A stretch of 64,000 bases of DNA from Saccharomyces uvarum (Eukaryota > Ascomycota > Saccharomycetes > Saccharomycetales > Saccharomycetaceae), in contig OX365936.1 of the NCBI GenBank assembly GCA_947243795.1, positions 1-64,000 on the forward strand. The letters are read 5' to 3'. The notes beneath the pieces were generated by a model. That model saw nothing but the letters and a program-made list of their open reading frames with translations. It searched no databases and had not been told where the DNA came from. Position numbers and translations under genes: made by a program. Every line of letters starts with the position of its first letter. Within the stretch, counting starts at the first letter, position 1. Of the stretch, positions 18,663-29,108 are shown piece by piece.

Positions 18663-20264
18663 ATGATGCTTTTGCAAGCTTTCATCTTCCTTTTGGCAGG
18701 TTTTGCAGCTAAAATATCTGCAACAATGACTAACGAAACAAGTGACAGACCTTTGGTCCACTACACCCCCAACAAAGGTTGGATGAATGATCCAAACGGG
18801 TTGTGGTATGATGGAAAAGATGCGAAATGGCACATCTACTTCCAGTACAATCCAAACGACACTGTCTGGGGTTTGCCTTTGTACTGGGGCCACGCTACTT
18901 CTGACGATTTGACTCACTGGCAAGACGAACCCGTCGCTATTGCTCCTAAGCGTAACGACTCTGGTGCATACTCTGGTTCCATGGTGGTTGATTACAACAA
19001 CACCAGTGGCTTTTTCAATGATACTATCGACCCAAGACAAAGATGTGTTGCCATTTGGACTTACAACACTCCTGAAAGTGAGGAACAATACATCAGTTAC
19101 TCCCACGATGGAGGTTACACCTTCACCGAATACCAAGGCAACCCTGTTTTAGCTGATAACTCCACTCAATTTAGAGATCCAAAGGTTTTCTGGTACGAAC
19201 CATCCCAAAAATGGATCATGACCGCTGCTAAATCTCAAGACTACAAAATTGAAATTTACTCCTCCTCCGACCTAAAATCCTGGACTTTGGAGTCTGCTTT
19301 TGCCAATGAAGGTTTCTTGGGTTACCAATACGAATGTCCAGGTTTGATCCAGGTCCCAACTGAGCAAGATCCTACTAAATCTCACTGGGTGATGTTTATT
19401 TCCATCAATCCAGGTGCTCCAGGTGGCGGTTCTTTCAATCAATACTTTGTCGGCTCTTTCAACGGTACCCACTACGAATCTTTCGACAACCAATCTAGAA
19501 TTGTCGATTTCGGTAAGGACTACTACGCTTTGCAAACTTTTTTCAACACAGACCCAACCTACGGCTCTGCTTTAGGTATTGCATGGGCTTCCAACTGGGA
19601 ATACGGTGCTTTTGTCCCCACCAATCCATGGAGATCATCCATGTCTTTGGTCCGTAAGTTTTCCTTGGACACCGAATACCAAGCTAATCCAGAAACTCAA
19701 TTGACCAATTTGAAAGCGGAACCAGTCTTGAACGTTAGTAATGCAGGTCCATGGTCCCGTTTTGCTACCAACACCACTTTAACCAAGTCCAACTCTTACA
19801 ATGTTGATTTGCATAACTCCACTGGTACTTTGGAATTTGAATTGATTTTCGCCGTTAACACCACCCAAACCGTCTCTAAGGCTGTCTTCTCTGACTTATC
19901 TCTTTGGTTTAAGGGTTTGGAAGACTCTGAAGAATATTTGAGAATGGGTTTTGAAGCCAGTGCCGCTTCTTTCTTTTTGGACCGTGGTAACTCCAAGGTT
20001 AAGTTCGTCAAGGAAAATCCATACTTCACCAACAGAATGTCTGTAAACAATCAACCATTCAAGGTTGAAAAAGACTTGAGCTACTACAAGGTCTACGGTC
20101 TACTGGACCAAAACATTTTGGAGTTATACTTCAACGATGGTGAAATGGCTTCTACAAACACCTACTTCATGACCACTGGTAATGCTCTAGGATCTGTGAA
20201 CATGACCACTGGTGTCGATGACTTGTTCCACATTGAAAAGTTCCAAGTGAGAGAAGTCAAATAG
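18663..20264 (+). CDS. SUC2: Invertase (beta-fructofuranosidase)
   Basis: A complete GH32 invertase of 533 residues that hydrolyses sucrose (and raffinose) in the periplasm. The signal peptide is [20 protein letters not shown]. The three active-site blocks are WMNDPNG with nucleophile Asp43, the RDP motif at 171-173, and ECPG with acid/base Glu224. There are many NxS/T glycosylation sites. Two adjacent ATGs (18663 and 18666) give one residue more than S. cerevisiae if the first is used. The internal ATG at 18726 (MTNETSDRP) corresponds to the start of the cytosolic, non-secreted form. Codon use is strongly biased to highly expressed yeast codons. The long minus-strand frame 18564-19136 is a by-product of this. 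Confidence 0.98.
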   Translation: MMLLQAFIFLLAGFAAKISATMTNETSDRPLVHYTPNKGWMNDPNGLWYDGKDAKWHIYFQYNPNDTVWGLPLYWGHATSDDLTHWQDEPVAIAPKRNDSGAYSGSMVVDYNNTSGFFNDTIDPRQRCVAIWTYNTPESEEQYISYSHDGGYTFTEYQGNPVLADNSTQFRDPKVFWYEPSQKWIMTAAKSQDYKIEIYSSSDLKSWTLESAFANEGFLGYQYECPGLIQVPTEQDPTKSHWVMFISINPGAPGGGSFNQYFVGSFNGTHYESFDNQSRIVDFGKDYYALQTFFNTDPTYGSALGIAWASNWEYGAFVPTNPWRSSMSLVRKFSLDTEYQANPETQLTNLKAEPVLNVSNAGPWSRFATNTTLTKSNSYNVDLHNSTGTLEFELIFAVNTTQTVSKAVFSDLSLWFKGLEDSEEYLRMGFEASAASFFLDRGNSKVKFVKENPYFTNRMSVNNQPFKVEKDLSYYKVYGLLDQNILELYFNDGEMASTNTYFMTTGNALGSVNMTTGVDDLFHIEKFQVREVK

Positions 20265-20861
20265 ATGTGATATGACCTATTAAGTTTATTTTTATTTTAT
20301 TTTAACGTTCTAAAAGCCCTGTGTTGACGAGTACTATATGCGAAAGTTTTATTTTTACTAGTATAACTCTGATACCCTTTATAGTATCTTTTTTAGCAAT
20401 TAGCGACTCAAAATTTGTTCTTTACATACTTTATAAGCATGATATATTTATAAAAAGTAAATTTTATATGATTCGAATGATCTGATCCAAACAATTCTAC
20501 CTGCAATGGAACTAGATAAATCCGTAAGTCTGCTTTCTATATCAATTTAATATATACTCTTTTTCAAGTTTCGAGGGCATATAATGGATGACTTTCAGGA
20601 AGGCCAACAACCATACGTTGCTAAATATTTTTTATGCGACCAAAATATTCGGCAATGATCGGTTGGTGTTAGCAGTTTTGGAGTACGACCTTTGACAAGT
20701 GATGGCTTTGCTATTCTTTTTGACTAATCTGTTAATGACACGAGAATGTCGGGTAAATTAATATCAGCTTGCTGAAAAATTTAAAAGCATCGGATAGTTT
20801 CACGCTATATTTTTAAAACTGCTGTCTTATGAATTGAAGAGCCAGCAGCAATCTGAGATTA
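20265..20861. other. SUC2-YIL161W intergenic region
   Basis: About 600 bp of AT-rich DNA holding the SUC2 3' signals (TTTTTATTTTATTTT after the stop) and the promoter of the next gene. I see no other feature. Confidence 0.5.
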
Positions 20862-21584
20862 ATGAGTAGCATGGATATTGGATCACAAGCAATAGGAACC
20901 AGGAATCCTCAGGCCAGTAAAGTCAGTGCGGGAAGTGAAAGCTCTTCTGCCGGAAACGAGGGCAAGACAAGTAAAGAAAGAAATAGAAATAGAAATAGAA
21001 ATAGAAATAGAAACAGAAACAGAAACAAAGATAGCAAGGAAGAAGAGAAACCCGATTCTGTAACGGGGAATGAGGAAGGACAAAGGGGGAAACTGCAAAC
21101 AAAAAACCGAAAACGGAAAGACAACAATGAAAACAATAGAAAGAATACCATAGAACATCCAAAGGAAATGAACGAGGGTAAGCAAAAGCAAATTGCGAAG
21201 AGGCAAGACGAGATTGATCAGTGTATTTATGTCCTACCTGGTTTTAGATTATTCAAAAAGGGCAGGCATATCACCTCCTTTGGCTATCGAATATTCTTTA
21301 TGACAGATTCTGGTAAGGTTTCCCAAGATGTCTTGATCAATATACCTTTAGAATATCCAAATGTGCCAATCAAGTTATCAATGAGGAATAACGAAACCGA
21401 ATCTTCTTACATGGAAACTGTGATAACGAATTTCAACTGGAAAGCTCGCCAACTGACTAAGAAAAACTGGAGGATTCCATCTCAGATAAATTTTCTGGTT
21501 AGTGAATTTGAACTATTGAAACAGGCGAATTTTAAACAAGTTGATAAATTACGTAATAGCTTTTACAAAACAGTATACTCATAA
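20862..21584 (+). CDS. YIL161W: YIL161W-like protein with Asn-Arg repeat
   Basis: A 240-residue protein at the YIL161W position, of unknown molecular function. Residues 1-110 are hydrophilic and disordered, with an (Asn-Arg)n run at about 40-54 coded by an AGAAAT hexanucleotide repeat (about 20,978-21,027). Residues ~120-225 form a compact domain with DQCIYVLPGFRLFKKGRHIT, YRIFFMTDSG and NIPLEYPNVPIKLSM. The pattern of a strand followed by YPxxPIKL is reminiscent of RWD/UBC-like folds, which is only my inference. The 3' end converges on POT1, 47 bp away. The repeat length probably varies between strains. Confidence 0.85.
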   Translation: MSSMDIGSQAIGTRNPQASKVSAGSESSSAGNEGKTSKERNRNRNRNRNRNRNRNKDSKEEEKPDSVTGNEEGQRGKLQTKNRKRKDNNENNRKNTIEHPKEMNEGKQKQIAKRQDEIDQCIYVLPGFRLFKKGRHITSFGYRIFFMTDSGKVSQDVLINIPLEYPNVPIKLSMRNNETESSYMETVITNFNWKARQLTKKNWRIPSQINFLVSEFELLKQANFKQVDKLRNSFYKTVYS

Positions 21585-21631
21585 TCACAATATAGAAAGA
21601 AGAATATTAACTAATATCAAATACCAAAAAA

Positions 21632-22885
21632 TTATTCCTTGACAAAGATAGCTGCAGCGCCCATACCAGTACCAATACACATACTAACAACTCCAATCTG
21701 GTCCTTTTGCAATTCTCTTAGTATAGTAGCCACTTGTCTTGCGCCAGTACAGCCCAGTGGGTGGCCCAGCGCAATCGCACCACCTCTGGGGTTTACTTTA
21801 TTCAGATCAATGCCTAGCTTATGGATACAGTACAAAGCTTGAGCGGCGAAGGCTTCGTTGATTTCAAAAACGTCAATATCCTGGATTTGTAAGCCAGTCG
21901 CTTCTAGAACTCTTGGTATGGCGTATGCGGGACCCACACCCATTATTTCGGGTGGAACCCCCACTGCTTGGAAGTCGATGTAGCGGCCTAGCACCGGCAA
22001 ATCCAACTGGTTGGCTACGGATCTGCGAGCCAATAAGACACCAGCGACACCATCAGAGACCTGAGAGGCATTACCTGCGGTGGTAGTGCCTCTGTCCTTG
22101 ATAAAAGCGGGCTTGATACTTCCAAGTGATTCCGCCGTGACGTTAGGACGTGGCCCTTCATCCGTCTGGAAAACTGTGCCGTCTGGTAATTTTATAGGTA
22201 AAATCTCTTCTTCGAAAAGCCCTTCATCGTTGGCCTTGTAAGCCTTTTGATAAGAATTGGCAGCGAATTCATCCTGATCCTTTCTGCAGATTTTGAAATT
22301 GCTAGCAATGTTTTCGTTTGTTATGCCCATTGGTATTAGACATTTCTTCGCTTCGCGATTCTTCTGCAACTCGTCAGAGGAGATCACGCCCAATGGGTTG
22401 ATATTTTTATAGTTATTGGACATCGACTCCACGCCCAGTGCCAAACCAATATCGATTTGTCCAACTTTGATCTTGTTGGCAATATCGTTTACCGCCGTCA
22501 ACCCTGAAGAACACTGTCTGTTCAAAGCGACAAACGGCGTGGAGTATGGGATCCCACTCGCCAAGCACGCAGCTCTATGTTCCGTAGCACCCGCCCCCAC
22601 GTTGAGAACGTTGCCGCAGGCGACCTCTTCAATCAACTTCAAGTCCGTCTTTAGGGGGTCCGGAAACCTCCCAATGAATTCATTGAGGAAATTATATAGC
22701 AAGTAGTCCGTGTTCACATCCTTGAAGGCACCTTTGAAGCCCTTTCCGATAGCAGACCTGTTAGCAGCCACGATAACCACGTCGTCCGGTCTCTTCTCCA
22801 ACAACGAGTTCTTCTTTTTCGTTCCACTTTTCCCCATGGCGCTTTCCACCAAATGATCCTTAATACTTTGTAATCTTTGCGACAT
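21632..22885 (-). CDS. POT1: Peroxisomal 3-ketoacyl-CoA thiolase
   Basis: A 417-residue thiolase that cleaves 3-ketoacyl-CoA in the last step of peroxisomal beta-oxidation. The N-terminal RLQSIKDHL (residues 4-12) is a classical PTS2 signal, recognised by Pex7. The catalytic residues are all present: Cys125 in NRQCSSGL, His375 in GHPLGCTG and Cys403 in CIGTGMG. Length and ends match S. cerevisiae Pot1/Fox3. The promoter carries an oleate response element. POT1 and BNR1 diverge from a 374-bp intergenic region. Confidence 0.98.
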   Translation of the reverse strand: MSQRLQSIKDHLVESAMGKSGTKKKNSLLEKRPDDVVIVAANRSAIGKGFKGAFKDVNTDYLLYNFLNEFIGRFPDPLKTDLKLIEEVACGNVLNVGAGATEHRAACLASGIPYSTPFVALNRQCSSGLTAVNDIANKIKVGQIDIGLALGVESMSNNYKNINPLGVISSDELQKNREAKKCLIPMGITNENIASNFKICRKDQDEFAANSYQKAYKANDEGLFEEEILPIKLPDGTVFQTDEGPRPNVTAESLGSIKPAFIKDRGTTTAGNASQVSDGVAGVLLARRSVANQLDLPVLGRYIDFQAVGVPPEIMGVGPAYAIPRVLEATGLQIQDIDVFEINEAFAAQALYCIHKLGIDLNKVNPRGGAIALGHPLGCTGARQVATILRELQKDQIGVVSMCIGTGMGAAAIFVKE

Positions 22886-23048
22886 TGCTTTTCCGTTATC
22901 TTATGCGTACTCTGCACTTATACCACCAGTCACAAAATATTGTCCAACCGATCTAGGATGGCATACCTGCCCCATTTATACCTCTTCCTTTTGAATAAAC
23001 TCCAATAAATTCCAACCTAGGAAAAGAAGAAAGGGAAAAAAAACACTA

Positions 23049-23071
23049 CGGTGTTAATACTATTATCCCCG
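23049..23071. promoter_or_regulatory. Oleate response element (Oaf1-Pip2)
   Basis: CGGTGTTAA, then 11 bases, then CCG: an exact fit to the ORE consensus CGGNNNTNA(N9-12)CCG bound by Oaf1-Pip2. It lies about 165 bp upstream of POT1, a classic oleate-induced gene. Confidence 0.8.
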
Positions 23072-23080
23072 TATGCTGTT

Positions 23081-23104
23081 GGTAGCGCCGCGAGCGGCGC
23101 TACC
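23081..23104. repeat. 24-bp GC-rich palindrome
   Basis: GGTAGCGCCGC, GA, then its exact reverse complement GCGGCGCTACC. It sits 9 bp from the oleate response element, between POT1 and BNR1. The centre CCG-CGAG-CGG is an everted CGG pair of the type used by Zn2Cys6 factors, so a second regulator site is plausible. Confidence 0.85.
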
Positions 23105-23259
23105 TAAAGGTTACCCTCATACCGGAGACGCGTTAACTTTTCTTTTTTTCGCTCTTTGTGGCTCATGGTTAAAGCTGTAACTTCTTAATTTCTCGAAGGT
23201 GATGTAACGGTTGTAAAAGCGACACAAAAGAACAGAGAATTAGTAGCCAACCGTCATTA

Positions 23260-26200
23260 ATGCACTGTTCCCCGGGCAAGAAGACGTACCGCTACCCCCG
23301 AAGGTCACTGTCGCTGCACGCGCAAGACAGACCCTGTGAAGCTCGTGAATTGGAAGATTTGAATTTAACTGATGGGCTTGTTTCCGCTGGCTTGCAGTTG
23401 GTGGGAGTGGCACTGCAAAAGCGAGATACAGGATCACACATCTACATGAAACAAAAGAACTTTTCTACTAACGATGTCGCGTCGTCATCGATGGCTTCCG
23501 TAGATATGACGGCATCGGATATGGATTTCAATCCAAAATGCATGCCTCAAGACGCATTTCTCGTGGAAAGAATGTTTGATGAACTTTTGAAAGACGGGAC
23601 TTTTTTTTGGGGTGCTGCGTACAAGAATCTACAGGGCATCTCACTGCGGAGGAAATGGCTGCTAATTTGTAAGATCCGTACTTCTGACCACTTCATGAGA
23701 AGTAATGTGGCCGCTGGTACCGCTACGACATGTTCTGCTCAATTGCCCGCCAATGAGCTCGCGGAAATCTCACATTTCTTGGATGGTCTAGTAAAAAACC
23801 TTTCTGGAGAGGGCATAAACTTATCCAAGACCCTTTACAAACTAGAGAAGTTCCTGCGCAAGAAAAACTTCCTGCAGTTTTTTCTGAAGGAAGAAATCTA
23901 TTTGACGACTTTGCTTGAGAAGACTTTGTCACTCATATCCAAGGAATTGCAGTTCGTTTATCTTAGATGTTTCAAAATATTAATGAATAACCCATTAGCA
24001 AGGATAAGAGCACTGCACTCTGAATCCTTAATTCAATGGTTTGTGGAGCTTTTAAACGACCGGGATTCTGACTTGAAATGCCAATTACTTTCCATGGAGT
24101 TACTCTTATTGTTAACCTACGTGGAAGGTTCCACGGGCTGTAAAATAATATGGAACCAGCTTTCAATATCTTTCACCAATTGGCATGATTGGTTTAGCAA
24201 AATCCTCACCGATGATGTTGCTGCTCATACGTCCTTGTATTTAAACTGGAACCAGTTGAAGACAGACTATTCAATGACTTTCCTACTACTGATAAACTCC
24301 ATTTTGCAAGGTTTTAATAACAAAATCGCACTGGATATCCTGACTTTTTTGAAAAAGAATGACATTCATAACACTATAGCGATTTTAGAATCAGTCTATA
24401 GGGATAGCCCTGATAATGCAGTCATTATGGAACAAATACACCTGTTTAGAATTAAAGAATCAAGTATTTTTGATCCGATGGTCCCACCCACTGAAAATTT
24501 GGCCTCTTTTCATCCAGCGAAAAGTGTGATCGAAAAAGGAATTCAACCTGTTTGTCTTGAAAAATGCTTATTATTGAAGGCAAAAGATAGCCCCGTAGAA
24601 ACACCAATAAACGAAATCGTTAATGCTCTATGGAAAATCCTGGACTCTCAGAGACCTTATTCGGAATCCATAAAACTACTAAGGTTGATAAATTCTTTAT
24701 TATTTTATCTTATTGACTCGTTTCAAGTTCCCTTAAATGCTTCCTTTGACGAGACCTTGGATCAACTACAAAATACACAAAATGTAGATTCAGTTTTCCA
24801 GGACTCTATTGATAAATTGCTGGACTCGTTACAATCCGATGACATTGCTAGAAGAGCGGTCATTGAAATTGACGATTTAAATGGCAAGATCTCTACTTTG
24901 AATGAAAGAATAAGCCTTGTTGAAAACTATAGTAAAGACCAACTATTGACGAAACTAGATGAAAATGAAATCCTACTATCTTTGAAAACAAAGGAGAACG
25001 AAAATTTGAAACTTCAGTTGAAGGAAATTAAGAAAAAAATGGATCAAATTGCCACACACCATAGATTATATGATCAACCACCTTCATTAGCAAGCAGCAA
25101 CTTAAGCGTTGCTGGTTCGATAACACAAAATAATAGCAATAGTAATCTGATTTTTCAAAATTTAGCCATGAAACAACATCAACAGCAAAAGATTTCTTTA
25201 CCTAAACACTCGACGAATTTATTAAAAAGTAAAAGAATTGCATCCCTTTCATCATATCTTAATGATTCGAATGATGAAAATGAGGACCAAACTGAAATAG
25301 AGGACAAATCAAAAGATTCATTTCAGGCATCTGGCTCTGCCGTTAATTTTAATATGCCTTCTGTGAAAAATATCACAAATTTGCAAAATGTTTCATTAAA
25401 TTCAATACTCTCGGAACTTGAATTCTCAAATGATCTGAATATTCAGCCAAATTATCAATCTTCTCCGGTATTGTCTTCGATATCTTCATCGCCCAAACTA
25501 TTTTCCCAACTTTCTGCGAAAAGTCTTAACAACAGTATTCCACTGTTATCTGAAGTTGATAACAAATCTTCGGTTCCTCCTCCTCCTCCTCCCCCTCCTC
25601 CACTTCCATTTTCTCTTTTACCTGATACGGAAGCTACTCTCAAACCAGAGATATCTGCGCCTGCTCCACCACCTCTTCCGGATTTGTTTAAAGTTGAGGA
25701 ACCCTGCTCTATTCCACCTCCTCCACCTTTACCTGGGTCATTATCGATGTCTAATGAGCCTTCCGATAATGGCGGCGTGACTCCGGCAGCTCCACCTTTA
25801 CCCAGCGGTCTACTTTCACTATCTTCTACGTCAATCAACTCAACGACTGTGAATTTAGTATCAAGCACATCTAAAAATCGCTTGAAGCAAATTCATTGGG
25901 ACAAAGTGGAAGAAACCAAAGATACCTTTTGGGAAGATACAATTCAACGCCAAGAAACACTTAAAGAGTTGCAAACTGATGGTATATTTTCTCAAATTGA
26001 AGATATTTTCAGAATGAAAGATCCCGTTAAAATTGCAAGTAAAAAAAATGGTAATTCTTCAACATCAATATCTTCAAATAATGGTAAGTCTTCAAATGTT
26101 TCGTTTTTATCAAGAGACTTAGCTCAACAATTTGGTATTAATTTACATATGTTTTCTCAGGTATCTGACATGGAATTCGTTAAGAAAGTTTTAAACTGTG

Positions 26201-27366
26201 ATAACAACATTATCATGAATGTAAACATTTTGAAATTTTTCTGTAAAGAGGAACTTGTAAGTATACCCAAAAGTATGCTTAGTAAGTACGAGCCATATTC
26301 TCAGGGCAAAGGAGGCAAATCAGTAAGTGATTTACAGAGGGCTGATAGAATTTTTTTGGAATTGTGTATTAATTTAAGATCTTATTGGAACGCAAGATCA
26401 AAAAGTCTGCTGACACTATCGACGTACGAAAGAGATTATTACGATCTAATTTTCAAGCTACAGAAAATTGATGATGGTATTCTGCAATTAAATCGTTCCT
26501 TTAAATTCAAGAGTTTAATGTTTATAATTACAGAAATTGGTAACCACATGAATAAAAAAATGGTCAAGGGTATCAAATTAAAATCATTAACCAAATTAGC
26601 TTTTGTGAGGTCCAGCGAAGATCAGAATCTATCATTTTTACATTTCATTGAAAAAATCATAAGAACAAAATACCCTGATATTTATGGTTTTGTAGATGAT
26701 CTAAAGAGAATCGAAGATTTGGGTAAGGTTTCATTAGAACATGTTGAATTGGAGTGCCGTGAATTTCAAAATAAGGTTGAGTATGCAGTCACTCAATTTC
26801 AGACAGGAAAACTTTCGAACGAAGAAAATTTGGATCCAAGAGATCAAATTGTCAAGAAAGTCAAGTTCAAGATCAACCGGGCTAAAACAAAGAGCGACCT
26901 ATTGGTGGATCAATGTAAACTAACATTAATTGATTTGAGCAAACTAATGAAGTATTATGGTGAAGATCCTAATGACAAAGAAAGTAAGAACGAATTTTTT
27001 CATCCATTCATTGAATTTTTGGCCATGTTTAAAAAATGTGCAAAAGAAAATATTGAAAAGGAGGAAATGGAAAGGGTATACGAACAAAGAAAAAATCTGC
27101 TAGAAATGAGAACAAACAACAACAAGAAAAGCAACGAAAACGATGAAAACGAAGTCGAGGAAGTAAACAAGGATGCTGTTGATCTATTGATTTCTAAATT
27201 GCGTGAAGTAAAGAAGGATTCGGAACCATTAAGAAGAAGAAAAGGTAGCAAACTCAACGAAATTACTGTGAATGTAGATGTAGGGGATTCGAAAACGAGA
27301 AAGGGTGAAGACCGTGTACTGTTTGAGAGAACACATGCTATGTTGAATGACATCCAAAAGATATAA
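23260..27366 (+). CDS. BNR1: Formin Bnr1
   Basis: A 1,368-residue formin that nucleates and elongates actin cables from the bud neck, downstream of Rho GTPases. The N-terminal GBD/FH3 region spans roughly residues 90-470. A predicted coiled coil lies at ~540-600 (ALNERISLVE, SLKTKENENLKLQLKEIKKK). The FH1 region (~770-860) has proline runs of up to ten for profilin-actin. The FH2 domain starts near residue 870 (LKQIHWDKVEETKDTFWEDT) and continues to ~1290. A C-terminal basic segment (SEPLRRRKGSK) resembles a DAD. The start MHCSPGKKTYRYPRRS matches the S. cerevisiae N-terminus, and the size is close to its 1,375 residues. Confidence 0.97.
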   Translation: MHCSPGKKTYRYPRRSLSLHAQDRPCEARELEDLNLTDGLVSAGLQLVGVALQKRDTGSHIYMKQKNFSTNDVASSSMASVDMTASDMDFNPKCMPQDAFLVERMFDELLKDGTFFWGAAYKNLQGISLRRKWLLICKIRTSDHFMRSNVAAGTATTCSAQLPANELAEISHFLDGLVKNLSGEGINLSKTLYKLEKFLRKKNFLQFFLKEEIYLTTLLEKTLSLISKELQFVYLRCFKILMNNPLARIRALHSESLIQWFVELLNDRDSDLKCQLLSMELLLLLTYVEGSTGCKIIWNQLSISFTNWHDWFSKILTDDVAAHTSLYLNWNQLKTDYSMTFLLLINSILQGFNNKIALDILTFLKKNDIHNTIAILESVYRDSPDNAVIMEQIHLFRIKESSIFDPMVPPTENLASFHPAKSVIEKGIQPVCLEKCLLLKAKDSPVETPINEIVNALWKILDSQRPYSESIKLLRLINSLLFYLIDSFQVPLNASFDETLDQLQNTQNVDSVFQDSIDKLLDSLQSDDIARRAVIEIDDLNGKISTLNERISLVENYSKDQLLTKLDENEILLSLKTKENENLKLQLKEIKKKMDQIATHHRLYDQPPSLASSNLSVAGSITQNNSNSNLIFQNLAMKQHQQQKISLPKHSTNLLKSKRIASLSSYLNDSNDENEDQTEIEDKSKDSFQASGSAVNFNMPSVKNITNLQNVSLNSILSELEFSNDLNIQPNYQSSPVLSSISSSPKLFSQLSAKSLNNSIPLLSEVDNKSSVPPPPPPPPPLPFSLLPDTEATLKPEISAPAPPPLPDLFKVEEPCSIPPPPPLPGSLSMSNEPSDNGGVTPAAPPLPSGLLSLSSTSINSTTVNLVSSTSKNRLKQIHWDKVEETKDTFWEDTIQRQETLKELQTDGIFSQIEDIFRMKDPVKIASKKNGNSSTSISSNNGKSSNVSFLSRDLAQQFGINLHMFSQVSDMEFVKKVLNCDNNIIMNVNILKFFCKEELVSIPKSMLSKYEPYSQGKGGKSVSDLQRADRIFLELCINLRSYWNARSKSLLTLSTYERDYYDLIFKLQKIDDGILQLNRSFKFKSLMFIITEIGNHMNKKMVKGIKLKSLTKLAFVRSSEDQNLSFLHFIEKIIRTKYPDIYGFVDDLKRIEDLGKVSLEHVELECREFQNKVEYAVTQFQTGKLSNEENLDPRDQIVKKVKFKINRAKTKSDLLVDQCKLTLIDLSKLMKYYGEDPNDKESKNEFFHPFIEFLAMFKKCAKENIEKEEMERVYEQRKNLLEMRTNNNKKSNENDENEVEEVNKDAVDLLISKLREVKKDSEPLRRRKGSKLNEITVNVDVGDSKTRKGEDRVLFERTHAMLNDIQKI

Positions 27367-27625
27367 AGAAAGTTTAAACATATATAAGAGTATAATTTAT
27401 TATTCAAAAATGGACAATAATCGCGCTATCTTACAAAAAAGGAAGTAAATTTTCTTTTCGGCTAACGCTGTTATTGACAATTTTCCCAATTGAGAATTAA
27501 GATTTAGGACAAAATAGATCTCATTAAAAATCTGAATAAGCATAGAGAACATCGAGCTTAGGTTAAATAAGAGAAAGGGAACTGCTTTAATAGCCGTTAT
27601 TCTGACAATCAAGTACCACGGCGAA

Positions 27626-28240
27626 ATGGGCGACATTTCTGTAGCAGTGGGTACGGCTGTTGGAATTCCAATTGGCGTGGGCATAACAATAGCTCTGATA
27701 TTTTGGTGTATCTTGCAACGTCGTTATAGGAAAGAAGAAGCTCGAGATAAGGATCTAGAAAAGATTATGGCAGAAGAGGTGGCTGTGTCTGTGTATGAAA
27801 GTTTTAAATTGGAAATGAGCAGTTCAAGCGAGGCATCCACGATAAATGAAAAGAACACCGAACAAGATATCAAGCCCTGCGAGGCTAAAACTGCCAAAAA
27901 TGGGTATACACCGGCGTATAGGCGACAGTTGAACGCCAGTATGGGGGATCTGTGCATGAAACCGCAAGGAACCGCTTATATCAATGTCCCTGTCATTTTC
28001 AGTGGTGAGAGGATGAATCATGGGATGGTCAGAGACTCATCGGATAGATTCATGTACCCATTAACTTTGACGCGCAAGAATACTCCCAGTGGTCGAGCTA
28101 CTCCCACAACAAACTCAATCGCAAATACGATCAATACCAGTGTGCACGAAGAGGATAATTTGGACGACCCATATGAGAACGAGTTTACAAATTATGTTGC
28201 GAATAAAAAAGAATTCATCAGCAGCTTACGGCCAAATTGA
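27626..28240 (+). CDS. AIM20: Aim20 (Skg1-related) membrane protein
   Basis: A 204-residue protein, the same length as S. cerevisiae Aim20 (YIL158W). A single N-terminal membrane segment ([20 protein letters not shown], residues ~8-30) is followed by a basic LQRRYRKEE stop-transfer and a hydrophilic tail. The tail holds the conserved [16 protein letters not shown] and [12 protein letters not shown] blocks. It is a paralog of Skg1, implicated in cell-wall and cell-cycle processes. The exact function is unknown. It lies 260 bp downstream of BNR1 on the same strand. Confidence 0.95.
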   Translation: MGDISVAVGTAVGIPIGVGITIALIFWCILQRRYRKEEARDKDLEKIMAEEVAVSVYESFKLEMSSSSEASTINEKNTEQDIKPCEAKTAKNGYTPAYRRQLNASMGDLCMKPQGTAYINVPVIFSGERMNHGMVRDSSDRFMYPLTLTRKNTPSGRATPTTNSIANTINTSVHEEDNLDDPYENEFTNYVANKKEFISSLRPN

Positions 28241-28364
28241 ACAATATATATAGAGACGTACTTAGATACACTTTTGCATTCGTACAGGTACCCCATACCA
28301 TTTGTAATAATAAAAGTAAAGATAAAAACATAGGATATTTACAGATAGACAACGTCGCCCGCTA

Positions 28365-28955
28365 CTAAATGGGTGTCTTGGAGTTCTCGGCTAGAAGATC
28401 AATCTTCTTGCCAGCGGCGGTAACGCTCCACTCATGAATTAAGAACTCCTCGTCATGAGTGTTCCTATCGGCGACCAATCTAACGGTCCCAGAAACGTTC
28501 TTGTCCCCCTTGATATAAAATGTGATGTTGATTTTACCCTTGACGGAGTTCAGCTCACCGTAGACCCAGGGAATAATACCGTCGAATTCTATGCTTTCGC
28601 CCAGTATGTCTCTGGTTGCTGGAGACCTTCTTATATGGTACAGCGAGTTAGAGATGATGGGGGACTCAGTCTTCTCATAGTTGAAGATCAACGTTAGCGC
28701 AGACCCAATGGCCACGGAAAACACCACGAACCCAAGTATTCGCTTCTTTCTTTCCTTGGTTGGGTCGGGCAAATCTCTGTCCACTCTCAAGGGCCTGTTC
28801 TTGTCTTTCAAAACGATCTTGGCTTCATCTTCAGTGATACTGTTATTGAATCTCGCACTGGTGGAGAATGATTGCAGCACGGAGCCACGCACCAGCACAC
28901 CCCCAGCAGCAGAACGTGTCAGTCTCGGTAAGTTTCTAGTCACTAACCTTAGCAT
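28365..28955 (-). CDS. COA1: Mitochondrial Coa1, complex IV assembly
   Basis: A 196-residue mitochondrial inner-membrane protein needed for early cytochrome c oxidase (Cox1) assembly, with Shy1 and Mss51. The basic N-terminal presequence has Arg residues and no acidic ones (MLRLVTRNLPRLTRSAAGGV). One membrane segment lies at ~75-93 (ILGFVVFSVAIGSALTLIF). The intermembrane-space domain ends in LLAENSKTPI, as in S. cerevisiae. That protein has an additional initial Met. Here only the second is present. Confidence 0.96.
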   Translation of the reverse strand: MLRLVTRNLPRLTRSAAGGVLVRGSVLQSFSTSARFNNSITEDEAKIVLKDKNRPLRVDRDLPDPTKERKKRILGFVVFSVAIGSALTLIFNYEKTESPIISNSLYHIRRSPATRDILGESIEFDGIIPWVYGELNSVKGKINITFYIKGDKNVSGTVRLVADRNTHDEEFLIHEWSVTAAGKKIDLLAENSKTPI

Positions 28956-29108
28956 CGTGTGTAATGTGTCTTTGTCTTGTATTCTTTTACCATAGGCTAC
29001 ACCGAGTGAATGGTGGAACTGTTTTAGACTAGGATTGAAATGGCAAGAAAACGCTTTCTTTCCCCCCTCTCACATACATCAAGACGAAAACAAGCAAAAC
29101 GCAGAGAA

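Noticed and set aside
18564-19136. 190-codon frame antisense to SUC2
   Set aside because: It lies opposite a certain gene with strong codon bias, which keeps the antisense frame open. It has no recognisable protein features.
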